Assembly: GCA_026394025.1 (NCBI GenBank)
Contig: JAPKZC010000064.1
Location: 12,107 to 17,265 of the forward strand
DNA: 5,159 nucleotides
Source of the DNA: Candidatus Solibacter sp.
GTDB lineage: Bacteria; Acidobacteriota; Terriglobia; Bryobacterales; Bryobacteraceae
Direction: 5' to 3'
The position numbers were made by a program, and so were the translations under genes. Under the pieces are notes generated by a model. It saw nothing but the letters and a program-made list of their open reading frames with translations. It was not told the origin of the DNA and made no database searches. Positions 1 to 5,159 of the stretch are shown one piece after another. How positions within the stretch are numbered: the first letter of the stretch is position 1; the number at the start of each line of letters is the position of its first letter.

Positions 1-848
1 TCACCAACGCCCTCCAGGACAAGACCATCCGCAGAATTGTCGGTGCAGTTGGTGAGTTGCCCTGCCTGCCACGCACCGCCGCCGCGCTCATGCGGGCACT
101 GGAAGATCCAGATATGCCGGTTTCAGAGGTCGGGCACATCGTTGCAAGGGACATCGCCATCGCCGCCAAGGTCATGCAGATGGCCAATTCGGCATTCTTT
201 GGAAGGTCGCAGGAGGTGACCACAATCCAGCATGCCGTCTTGATTCGTGGGGTCGATCTGCTGAAACAACTGGTGATCGCCGCCGAGGTTTTCCACGCCT
301 TCCAGCCGCGGCGCCACATCGACGGGTTCTCTTTGGACGGGATCCAGGGCCATTCACATCACGTCGCCGCGATTGCGGCCCGGCTTCCGTTGCCGAAAGC
401 CGCCCGGCCCGCGGCCACCGTCGCCGGTCTCCTGCATGATGCCGGCAAACTCGTGATGGCCTCGCGCCTGCCCCGCGAGTGCGAGCAGATCCGGCGCCTC
501 ACGATTGGCGGGCGTGTCTCTTTCCATGCAGCGGAAGAGCAAGTGCTCGGCGCCTCGCACGCCGAGATTGCAGCCTATCTTCTCTCACTGTGGGGGCTGC
601 CCCAGACGGTCGTTTTCGCGGTCGCGCGGCACCACCAACCCTCTGTTCACGAGAGCGACGATCCCCCCTTCGGTGCGCCTGCCGCCGTGTATTTCGCGAA
701 CCGCTTGGCCCATGAGCGTGAGCCCACTGCTGCCGGCGCATCGCGTGACCGGCCGCCCTCGGGTGACCACGAATACCTGCAAGCGCTCGGGATGGAAGAC
801 GAAATCGCCGCCTGGCGCACGTTGGCGCGAACGGTGGTGGCGCCATAA
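1..848 (+). CDS. HDOD domain protein, 3' part (probable C-terminal half of a response regulator)
   Basis: The reading frame is open from the left edge (codons start at base 3) to the TAA at 846-848, so the true start lies outside the window. A TTG at 57 is in frame but falls inside the conserved HDOD opening (GELPCLP), so it is not the start. The HDOD domain begins near base 51 and runs most of the length. Visible marks are the LPxLP opening, the NSAFFG segment (about 183-200), a retained HDAGK signature (about 435-449), a GxSHAE segment (about 549-566), the LWGLP helix (about 588-602) and an HHQP motif (about 630-641). HDOD domains act in bacterial signalling and usually regulate rather than catalyse. 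The residues before the domain (TNALQDKTIRRIVG) resemble the linker after a receiver domain in REC-HDOD proteins, so an upstream REC domain is likely but unseen. The gene converges on the pirin gene. HDOD assignment is secure; the partner signal is unknown. Confidence 0.88.
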   Translation, partial: TNALQDKTIRRIVGAVGELPCLPRTAAALMRALEDPDMPVSEVGHIVARDIAIAAKVMQMANSAFFGRSQEVTTIQHAVLIRGVDLLKQLVIAAEVFHAFQPRRHIDGFSLDGIQGHSHHVAAIAARLPLPKAARPAATVAGLLHDAGKLVMASRLPRECEQIRRLTIGGRVSFHAAEEQVLGASHAEIAAYLLSLWGLPQTVVFAVARHHQPSVHESDDPPFGAPAAVYFANRLAHEREPTAAGASRDRPPSGDHEYLQALGMEDEIAAWRTLARTVVAP

Positions 849-993
849 CCAGGCCTGCCGAACCCCACATCCCCGCGTTCTATTTGTGGGTGACGAACCC
901 GGCCTTCCGGCGGCCGTGGTCCGGAATCTCCGCAGATGCCCCCACCGGATCTCGAGCGCAGTCCGCGGGTAGCCTGAGGCACTTTGCACGAGG
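849..993. other. Convergent intergenic gap with weak hairpins, no clear terminator
   Basis: This 145-base gap lies between the ends of two convergent genes, where terminators are expected. I see a 6-bp inverted repeat cccaca (864-869) / tgtggg (885-890), a 6-bp repeat ttccgg (905-910) / ccggaa (921-926), and an overlapping alternative cggcc (900-904) / ggccg (912-916). None is followed by a T-run on either strand, so no intrinsic terminator can be called. No convincing small gene is present. Confidence 0.4.
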
Positions 994-1692
994 TTACGCC
1001 AGGTCGAATATCAGCACTTCGGTATTCGCATCGATCCCGGTAAGCGTCACCAAGGGTTCTCCGGTAACGGCCGCCGCGTCGCCGCTGGCCAGCGGTTCGC
1101 CGCTGACCGCGGCCGCGCCGCGGATCACATGAACCCAAGCTTTCCCTCCCGCCCGCAATTCGTATTGGAGTTCCTGACCGGCCTCCACCTGACCGATCAG
1201 GACCCGTGCGTCCTGGTGAATCGTCAGCGGCCCGCCGCCTTCGGGTGACGCCACCAGGACCAGCTTGCCGAGTTTCTGATCTTCGGTCAGGCTCAACTGC
1301 TGGTAACTCGGCGTCAAGCCGTTGGCCGCCGGTTCGAGCCAGATCTGAAGGAAATGCACCGCTTCCGTGTGGGACCCGTTGAACTCGCTATGCACGATTC
1401 CGCTGCCCGCGCTCATGCGCTGTAGATCGTTGGCATACAGCGTCTCGACGTTCCCCATGCTGTCCTTGTGGGCCAGGGCGCCGCTCAGGACGTAGGTGAG
1501 TATCTCCATGTCCTCGTGTCCATGCGAGCCGAATCCCTTGCCGGGGCTGACGCGGTCTTCGTTGATTACGCGCAGCGGTCCGAAACCCATGTGTTTGGGA
1601 TCGTAATAAGCCGCGAAAGAAAAGGTGTGGTAACTATCCAGCCACCCGTGGTTGGCATGGCCGCGCTGGTTGCTCTTGCGAATCGCGATCAT
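994..1692 (-). CDS. Pirin-family protein, quercetin 2,3-dioxygenase-like (YhhW type)
   Basis: A 232-residue bicupin protein, the usual length for bacterial short pirins. The N-terminal cupin carries the pirin signature (GFGSHGHEDMEILTYVLSG, about residues 53-71). The four expected metal ligands are His57, His59, His101 and Glu103, the same numbers I recall for E. coli YhhW, so the Fe/Cu-type metal site looks intact. YhhW and human pirin cleave quercetin in vitro; the natural substrate in bacteria is mostly unknown. The protein has no signal peptide and should be cytosolic. The ATG at 1692 is preceded by a strong Shine-Dalgarno AAGGAG (1705-1700 on the minus strand) with 7-base spacing. That site touches the stop codon of the upstream reductase gene, 12 bases away, so the two are almost certainly one operon with closely linked translation. 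Family assignment is very safe; exact substrate is not. Confidence 0.93.
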   Translation of the reverse strand: MIAIRKSNQRGHANHGWLDSYHTFSFAAYYDPKHMGFGPLRVINEDRVSPGKGFGSHGHEDMEILTYVLSGALAHKDSMGNVETLYANDLQRMSAGSGIVHSEFNGSHTEAVHFLQIWLEPAANGLTPSYQQLSLTEDQKLGKLVLVASPEGGGPLTIHQDARVLIGQVEAGQELQYELRAGGKAWVHVIRGAAAVSGEPLASGDAAAVTGEPLVTLTGIDANTEVLIFDLA

Positions 1693-1699
1693 GTGAGTG

Positions 1700-1705
1700 C
1701 TCCTT
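1700..1705 (-). promoter_or_regulatory. Shine-Dalgarno site of the pirin gene
   Basis: The minus strand reads AAGGAG, 7 bases before the ATG at 1692. Its first base is the last base of the upstream reductase's TGA stop codon (1707-1705). This fixes the pirin start and suggests that ribosomes ending the reductase can restart on pirin. Confidence 0.85.
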
Positions 1706-2304
1706 CAAACTGCTGCTTCTTGTCTTTGCGCGGCGGATTGCGCCAGTGCCGCCGCCAGTTCCTGCAAACCCGTGAGATCTTCCGGCCGCGTCAGGCGACC
1801 GTCGGCGTCGAACGCTCCGCTGGCTCGGGCGATGGCCAGTTCCCGCGGAACCACACTCACCGACATCATCTCCAGCAATTCGCGCAAGTGGCGGAGTCCG
1901 CGGCGGCCGCCGCCGGGTCCAGGGGATGCGCTCAGGATGGCCGCCACCTTGCCACGGAAAACCTGTAGCGGGTGTTCACCCTGCTCCGGCCGCGAGATCC
2001 AGTCCAGGGCGTTCTTCAGCAGGGCGGGGAACGAGCCGTTGTATTCCGGCGACGCGATCGCGAAGCCGTCATGCCGGCGCGCCAGTTCCTTCAACGCCTT
2101 GGCGGCGGGTGGGAGACCCTGTCCGGCTTCCAGGTCACCATCGTACATTGGCATGGAAAAGTCGCGCAGGTCGGCTAGCGTCGCTTCGAGGCCGGCACTG
2201 CGAAGCGCTTCAACGGTTTGGCGCGCCAACTTACGGTTAAGGGAATCCAGGCGTGCGCTGCCTGCCAGAACGAGGATCTTCGGGTGATGCGTTGTGTCGC
2301 TCAT
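1705..2304 (-). CDS. NADPH-dependent FMN reductase / quinone reductase family protein
   Basis: A 199-residue flavodoxin-like protein of the NADPH-dependent FMN reductase family (PF03358), which includes chromate, quinone and azo reductases. The phosphate-binding loop is GSARLDSLNRKL (residues 15-26) after a hydrophobic first strand (ILVLA). The second signature, SPEYNGSFPALLKNALDW (85-102), is the flavin-contact and dimer segment typical of the family. A glycine-rich SPGPGGGRRG stretch (127-136) matches the third FMN-binding loop. It would use NAD(P)H to reduce bound flavin and then quinones or other acceptors in the cytosol. I chose the ATG at 2304: an upstream in-frame ATG at 2415 would add 37 residues unlike the family and run through the control region. 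The Shine-Dalgarno is weak (GAAAGCGAG). The pirin gene follows 12 bases later. A 10-bp inverted repeat covers the start codon, so expression is probably tightly controlled. The physiological acceptor cannot be told from sequence. Confidence 0.9.
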   Translation of the reverse strand: MSDTTHHPKILVLAGSARLDSLNRKLARQTVEALRSAGLEATLADLRDFSMPMYDGDLEAGQGLPPAAKALKELARRHDGFAIASPEYNGSFPALLKNALDWISRPEQGEHPLQVFRGKVAAILSASPGPGGGRRGLRHLRELLEMMSVSVVPRELAIARASGAFDADGRLTRPEDLTGLQELAAALAQSAAQRQEAAV

Positions 2305-2328
2305 ATATCTCGCTTTCAAGATATATGA
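2301..2328. promoter_or_regulatory. Perfect 10-bp inverted repeat over the reductase start codon (operator or mRNA hairpin)
   Basis: The plus strand reads tcatatatct (2301-2310), an 8-base spacer cgctttca (2311-2318), then agatatatga (2319-2328), an exact reverse complement. The reductase ATG (2304-2302) sits in one arm and its weak Shine-Dalgarno in the spacer. The geometry (arm centres 18 bases apart, AT-rich arms in GC-rich DNA) suits a homodimeric winged-helix repressor such as MarR, PadR or HxlR types, which often control quinone and FMN reductases. If transcription starts farther upstream, the same sequence could form an mRNA hairpin burying the start codon. No regulator gene is visible in the window. 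Confidence 0.6.
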
Positions 2329-2354
2329 TGTCGAGGGACTCTGTGGGGATTCAA
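2325..2354 (-). promoter_or_regulatory. Possible promoter of the reductase-pirin operon
   Basis: On the minus strand TTGAAT (2354-2349) is followed after 18 bases by CATCAT (2330-2325), 4 of 6 matches to each sigma70 hexamer. Transcription would start near 2318, inside the inverted repeat at 2301-2328, so a bound repressor would block it. A competing -10-like box TATAGT (2370-2365, minus strand) lacks a good -35; its start would be near 2358 and the transcript would contain the whole inverted repeat. I cannot choose firmly between them. Confidence 0.3.
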
Positions 2355-2374
2355 AATGCTCCGTACTATACTGT

Positions 2375-2403
2375 TTGCCAATGCGCGCCCGCGGATGCAT
2401 AAT
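2375..2403 (+). promoter_or_regulatory. Sigma70-type promoter of the zinc-finger gene
   Basis: TTGCCA (2375-2380) and CATAAT (2398-2403) are separated by exactly 17 bases; each hexamer matches the consensus at 5 of 6 positions. Transcription should start around 2409-2411, only about 10-12 bases before the ATG at 2421. This is the best promoter in the window, and its -35 lies next to the minus-strand TATAGT box, so the two directions may compete. Confidence 0.6.
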
Positions 2404-2418
2404 AGACACCGGCATCCG
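2392..2418. repeat. 7-bp inverted repeat around the -10 box of the zinc-finger gene promoter
   Basis: cggatgc (2392-2398) and gcatccg (2412-2418) are exact reverse complements, 13 bases apart, enclosing the CATAAT -10 box and the predicted transcription start. Arm centres are 20 bases apart, about two helical turns, as for a dimeric repressor. A repeat of this size can arise by chance in this much sequence, so an operator role is only suggested. Confidence 0.35.
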
Positions 2419-2420
2419 AA

Positions 2421-2654
2421 ATGCTCACCGATCACATCGCGGACCACGATCTGGAAGCCTACAGTCTGCGCCGCTTGGCCGACCCGGAAACCGTGCCGGT
2501 GGAGGAGCACCTTCTGGTCTGCGACTACTGCCAGGATCGCCTCGCGGAGTGGGATTTGTATTGCCGGGCAATGCGCGCGGCGTGCCGCCTCGTTGGCTCG
2601 CCGGACGCAGCGCGGCAACCGCGCACACGATCTCAATCTGCTTCGTCTGAATGA
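2421..2654 (+). CDS. Small zinc-finger protein, anti-sigma-like (zf-HC2/ZAS type)
   Basis: A 77-residue soluble protein with the zinc-binding anti-sigma pattern: His30-x3-Cys34-x2-Cys37 (EEHLLVCDYC), plus His5, 24 residues before His30, as the likely fourth ligand. The surrounding LEAYSLRRLADPE...VEEHLL pattern is typical of zf-HC2 domains, which in anti-sigma factors bind sigma factors and often sense redox or metal state. The tail (58-77) is Arg/Ser-rich and probably disordered, and there is no membrane helix. The ATG at 2421 is the only possible start: an in-frame TAG lies at 2403-2405. There is no Shine-Dalgarno; the predicted promoter gives a leader of about 10 bases, so initiation may be almost leaderless. 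No sigma-factor gene adjoins it within the window. It is divergent from the reductase operon and upstream of cysS. Gene and fold are well supported; the partner is unknown. Confidence 0.75.
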   Translation: MLTDHIADHDLEAYSLRRLADPETVPVEEHLLVCDYCQDRLAEWDLYCRAMRAACRLVGSPDAARQPRTRSQSASSE

Positions 2655-2746
2655 TGCCCGGAAGTCCTGCCCGGACGTGCGATCGTTGCCCGTCGTGGTT
2701 CGTGTGGCGGCGCGCGTCTGATAGGATGAGAGTTCCCCCTTTCTTT
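2655..2746 (+). promoter_or_regulatory. Leader region of cysS, possible weak promoter
   Basis: This 92-base gap separates the zinc-finger gene from the chosen cysS start. The best -10-like box is TAGGAT (2722-2727), with only a poor -35 (TTCGTG, 2699-2704) 17 bases upstream. No hairpin, T-box-like leader or Shine-Dalgarno at proper spacing was recognised. cysS may be read from the promoter at 2375-2403 or from a weak promoter here. Confidence 0.25.
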
Positions 2747-4147
2747 ATGGCGCTGCGCTTCTACAACACGTTGTCTCAGCAGGTGGAGGAATTCACTCCG
2801 GCGAGCGACAACACCGTCCGTATGTACACCTGCGGACCCACGGTCTACGATTTTGCCCACATTGGCAATTTCCGCACTTTCACGTTTGTGGACCTGCTGC
2901 GCAAGTGTTTGCGCGCTAACGGTTTCCAGTTGAACCACGTGATGAACATCACCGACGTGGACGACAAGATAATTCGCAACGCCGTGGCCCGCCACCAGTC
3001 GCTCGACGAGTACACCAAAATCTATACGGAAGCCTTCCTGGAAGATTGCGCCGCGTTGCGGCTGGAGCGGCCGGAACGGCTGGCGCCTGCAACCGGGCAC
3101 ATTCCCGATATGGTGGAGGCCATCCAGCGGTTGGGCGATGGCCAACATACCTATACCACGGAGGGTTCGGTCTACTTCAAAATCGGCAGCTTCCCGCCGT
3201 ATGGCAAGCTCTCGCACAACGATTTCAGCGGCAATCTGCCCGGCGCACGCGTGGATGTCGATGAGTATGAGAAGGCCGACGCGCGCGATTTTGCGCTCTG
3301 GAAGACGCCCAAGGAGGGCGAGCCCTTCTGGGACACCGCGATCGGTCCGGGGCGCCCCGGCTGGCACATCGAGTGCTCCGTGATGGCCATCAAGTATCTG
3401 GGAGAGACGCTGGATATCCACGCCGGCGGCGTCGACCTGGTCTTTCCGCACCACGAAAACGAGATCGCGCAATCCGAATCGCTGACCGGCAAACCGTTTT
3501 CGCGCTTCTGGCTGCACGTCGAGTTCCTCATGGTGGAGGGGCAGAAGATGTCCAAGTCGCTGGGCAACTACTATACGCTTCGCGACCTGGTGGGCAAAGG
3601 GCATGCGCCAGAGTCCATACGCTACGTGCTGGCGGCGGTGCCCTACCGCAAATCGCTCAACTTCACCCTGGACGGTTTGAAAGCGGCGGCGATTGCCATC
3701 GACCGGTTGCGGAATTTCAAACTCCGCCTGGAAACCGACCCCTGTGCTGAAGGCCTGAACCAGCAACTGGCGGCGCGCACCGCGCAGGCGTCAGAGGCGT
3801 TCACCGCCAGTCTCAACGACGATCTCAACACAGCAGAAGCCCTGGCGGCGGTCTTCGAGTTTGTGCGTGAAGCCAACAGCGCCATGAATTCGGGCGAGTT
3901 CCGCTCCGGGAACGCGGCAGCCGCGCTCGGGTTTCTCAGCCTGTTCGATTCCATCTTCGACGTGCTCACGCCCAGCGTCAAGGCCGGCGAGCTTTCCGAT
4001 AACGAGATCGAAGCGCGCGTGGCGGAGCGTAGCGCGGCCAAGAAGGCCCGCGACTTCGCGCTCTCCGACCGCATTCGGGATCAGCTTCTGGAGCAGGGAA
4101 TCATCCTTGAGGACACCAAAAGCGGTGTGCGCTGGAAGAGGAAGTAG
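2747..4147 (+). CDS. cysS: Cysteinyl-tRNA synthetase
   Basis: A complete 466-residue class I aminoacyl-tRNA synthetase that activates cysteine with ATP and attaches it to tRNA-Cys in the cytosol; the length is normal for the family. The HIGH motif is HIGN (residues 38-41) after CGPTVYD, and KMSKS is at 267-271. The zinc ligands that give cysteine specificity are all present: Cys29, Cys210, His235 and Glu239, each one residue beyond the E. coli positions as I recall them. NITDVDDKII (67-76) and FPHHENEIAQSE (233-244) are standard family blocks. The C-terminal helical anticodon-binding region ends in the usual DxIRDxLxxxGIxLEDTxxGxxW pattern. I chose the ATG at 2747 because MALRFYNTLS aligns with the family N-terminus; frames opening at 2651 or 2726 add residues unlike the family. 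The chosen start has no good Shine-Dalgarno. The PLP enzyme gene begins 3 bases after the stop. Confidence 0.97.
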   Translation: MALRFYNTLSQQVEEFTPASDNTVRMYTCGPTVYDFAHIGNFRTFTFVDLLRKCLRANGFQLNHVMNITDVDDKIIRNAVARHQSLDEYTKIYTEAFLEDCAALRLERPERLAPATGHIPDMVEAIQRLGDGQHTYTTEGSVYFKIGSFPPYGKLSHNDFSGNLPGARVDVDEYEKADARDFALWKTPKEGEPFWDTAIGPGRPGWHIECSVMAIKYLGETLDIHAGGVDLVFPHHENEIAQSESLTGKPFSRFWLHVEFLMVEGQKMSKSLGNYYTLRDLVGKGHAPESIRYVLAAVPYRKSLNFTLDGLKAAAIAIDRLRNFKLRLETDPCAEGLNQQLAARTAQASEAFTASLNDDLNTAEALAAVFEFVREANSAMNSGEFRSGNAAAALGFLSLFDSIFDVLTPSVKAGELSDNEIEARVAERSAAKKARDFALSDRIRDQLLEQGIILEDTKSGVRWKRK

Positions 4148-4153
4148 GCCTTG
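4138..4153 (+). promoter_or_regulatory. Shine-Dalgarno and TTG start of the PLP enzyme gene
   Basis: GAGGA (4138-4142), inside the last codons of cysS, lies 8 bases before a TTG at 4151-4153. The product then opens NIHTKAVHSGDR, as family members do. The TTG start and the position inside cysS suggest translational coupling at reduced initiation strength. Confidence 0.7.
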
Positions 4154-5159
4154 AACATTCACACCAAAGCAGTGCACTCCGGCGACCGCAAGCGCGCCGG
4201 CGGGCACGTTCCCGTTACCACCCCGATTCACACGGCGACCAGCTACTTCTACCAGTCCATGGAACAGCTCGACCGCGTCTGCGGCGGCTGGGAGCAGGGC
4301 TATTGCTACGCCCGCCACGACAATCCTTCAACCGGCGCGCTGGAAGAATTGATGTGCGCGCTCGAAGGCGGTGATGCGGCCCTGGCCTGCGCGTCCGGCA
4401 TGGCGGCGCTGCACACCGCGATTCTGAGCGCGCTGACCGACCGCCGCCGCTCCATTGTGGCGGCGGATGCCATGTACGGCGCCACCGTGGGCCTGCTGAT
4501 GAACGTGTTTGAGCCCGCGGGCGTGAGCGTCCGCTTCGCCGGCATCTGCGATCTCAAGGCGTTGCGCGCGGTAGTGGCTGAGGCCCAGCCGGGGTGCATC
4601 GTGATGGAGAGCAGCCACTGCTCGCCCGCCCGCTCGAACTGGGCGCGCACTTCAGCGTCCACAGCGTGACCAAATACCTGGCCGGCCACGGCGACGTGCT
4701 GGGCGGTGTGGTGGTCACCAACCGCCGGCATGCGGATTCGCTGCGCGCCCTGGGCCGCACTATCGGCCCGGTGCTGGGCCCCTTTGAAAGCTACCTGACC
4801 ATGCGTGGCATCAAGACGTTCCCGTTGCGTATGGAGCGGCAGTGCGCCAACGCCTGCCGCGTGGCGGCGTGGCTGGCCGCCCAGCCGCGCGTGGAGCGGG
4901 TCTACTTCACCGGCGATCCGGCGCACCCCGACGCGGCTGCCATCCGGCGCCTGTTCCCAGCGGGGCTCTACGGTGCCATGGTGAGCTTCGAGATCCGCGG
5001 TGCGGGCAGGGAAGAGGTGTTTCGCTTTATGGACGCGCTGCGGATGATTGTGCGCGCCACCTCCCTCGGTGACGTGCACAGCATGATGCTCTATCCGGTG
5101 ATGAGCTCTCACCGCGAACTCTCCCCGAAGCATCGCGAGCGCATGGGCATTCGCGACAG
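4151..5159 (+). pseudogene. Cys/Met metabolism PLP-dependent enzyme, disrupted by a frameshifting internal deletion (also open at the right edge)
   Basis: This belongs to the cystathionine gamma-synthase / gamma-lyase / methionine gamma-lyase family (PF01053). The first frame (4151-4669) carries the phosphate-contact motif YARHDNPS (residues 53-60), ASGMAA (81-86) and the DAMYGAT segment (106-112). It is normal up to IVME (150-153) and then degenerates to a stop at 4667-4669. The family continues in the next frame from about 4612 (PLLARPLELGA), through the SVTKY motif with the PLP-binding lysine (codon 4672-4674), GHGDVLGG, MRGIKTFPLRMER and MLYPVMSSHREL, with no stop up to the window edge. 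The expected stretch between them (SNPLLR... to ...VDNTF) is absent. That stretch holds the aspartate that contacts the PLP ring nitrogen, so the product should be inactive. The well-preserved flanks suggest a recent mutation or an assembly error. Substrate within the family cannot be decided; position after cysS fits sulfur amino acid metabolism. Confidence 0.82.
4607..4617 (+). other. Deletion junction and frame change in the PLP enzyme gene
   Basis: The codon for the Glu of IVME starts at 4607 in the first frame; the Pro of PLLARP starts at 4615 in the second. The distance from that Glu codon to the PLP-lysine codon at 4672 is 65 bases. E. coli MetB, recalled from memory, has about 54 codons (162 bases) there. 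The shortfall is about 97 bases, which is not a multiple of three and agrees with the observed frame change. Confidence 0.75.

Noticed and set aside
864..926. Bidirectional intrinsic terminator between the HDOD and pirin genes
   Set aside because: The hairpins are only 5-6 bp, some with long loops, and no T-run follows on either strand.
499..1138. Several overlapping plus- and minus-strand open frames across the HDOD 3' end and the gap after it
   Set aside because: All are Arg/Pro/Ala-rich shadows without ribosome sites or recognisable motifs.
2305..2415. Longer N-terminus for the FMN reductase from an ATG at 2415
   Set aside because: The 37 extra residues do not resemble the family and would cover the inverted repeat and promoter-like boxes; the start at 2304 places the first strand and GSxR loop normally.
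2633..3766. Long minus-strand open frame (377 codons) opposite cysS
   Set aside because: It is a GC-rich shadow of the certain cysS gene; its translation shows no recognisable domain.
4595..4675. Programmed ribosomal frameshift in the PLP enzyme gene
   Set aside because: There is no slippery heptamer at the joint, and about 32 conserved residues are physically missing, which frameshifting cannot restore.
4306..5133. Minus-strand open frame of 275 codons opposite the PLP enzyme gene
   Set aside because: The plus strand carries clear family motifs over the same bases; the minus translation is low-complexity, His/Ala/Arg-rich shadow sequence.
1..5159. A wholly new multi-gene defence, mobile or biosynthetic system
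   Set aside because: Every sizeable gene belongs to a known family, and there are no mobile-element ends, repeat arrays or linked unknown genes in the window.

Overview
The window is GC-rich chromosomal DNA from a bacterium. Acidobacteriota, perhaps a Solibacter/Bryobacterales relative, is the best guess. It rests on the general look of the proteins and on a small stand-alone zinc-finger protein of a kind I associate with that phylum; it is an inference, not a match. Most of the window is ordinary housekeeping and stress-related coding sequence. I see no phage, insertion sequence, CRISPR array, tRNA or rRNA gene.

Layout: (1) 1-848, plus strand: 3' part of an HDOD-domain signalling protein, open at the left edge. 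(2) 849-993: convergent intergenic gap with only weak hairpins. (3) 994-2304, minus strand: a two-gene unit, an NADPH-dependent FMN (quinone-type) reductase followed after 12 bases by a pirin-family quercetinase-like dioxygenase with its full metal site. (4) 2305-2420: AT-richer divergent control region with a 10-bp perfect inverted repeat over the reductase start codon, a good sigma70-type promoter firing rightward, and a second inverted repeat around that promoter's -10 box. (5) 2421-2654, plus: 77-residue zinc-finger (anti-sigma-like, zf-HC2/ZAS) protein. (6) 2747-4147, plus: complete cysteinyl-tRNA synthetase, cysS. (7) 4151 to the right edge, plus: a Cys/Met-metabolism PLP-dependent enzyme starting 3 bases after cysS. 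This gene is broken: near 4610 the reading frame jumps and about 97 bases of the expected core are missing.

The reductase and pirin genes plausibly form a redox or aromatic/quinone-detoxification operon controlled at the shared divergent region. cysS and the PLP enzyme gene are probably co-transcribed and both concern sulfur amino acids: one charges cysteine onto tRNA, the other would make or break cystathionine, methionine or related thioethers if intact. The main observations are the disrupted PLP gene, the inverted repeat containing the reductase start codon, and the nearly leaderless promoter of an anti-sigma-like gene that has no sigma-factor gene beside it in view.
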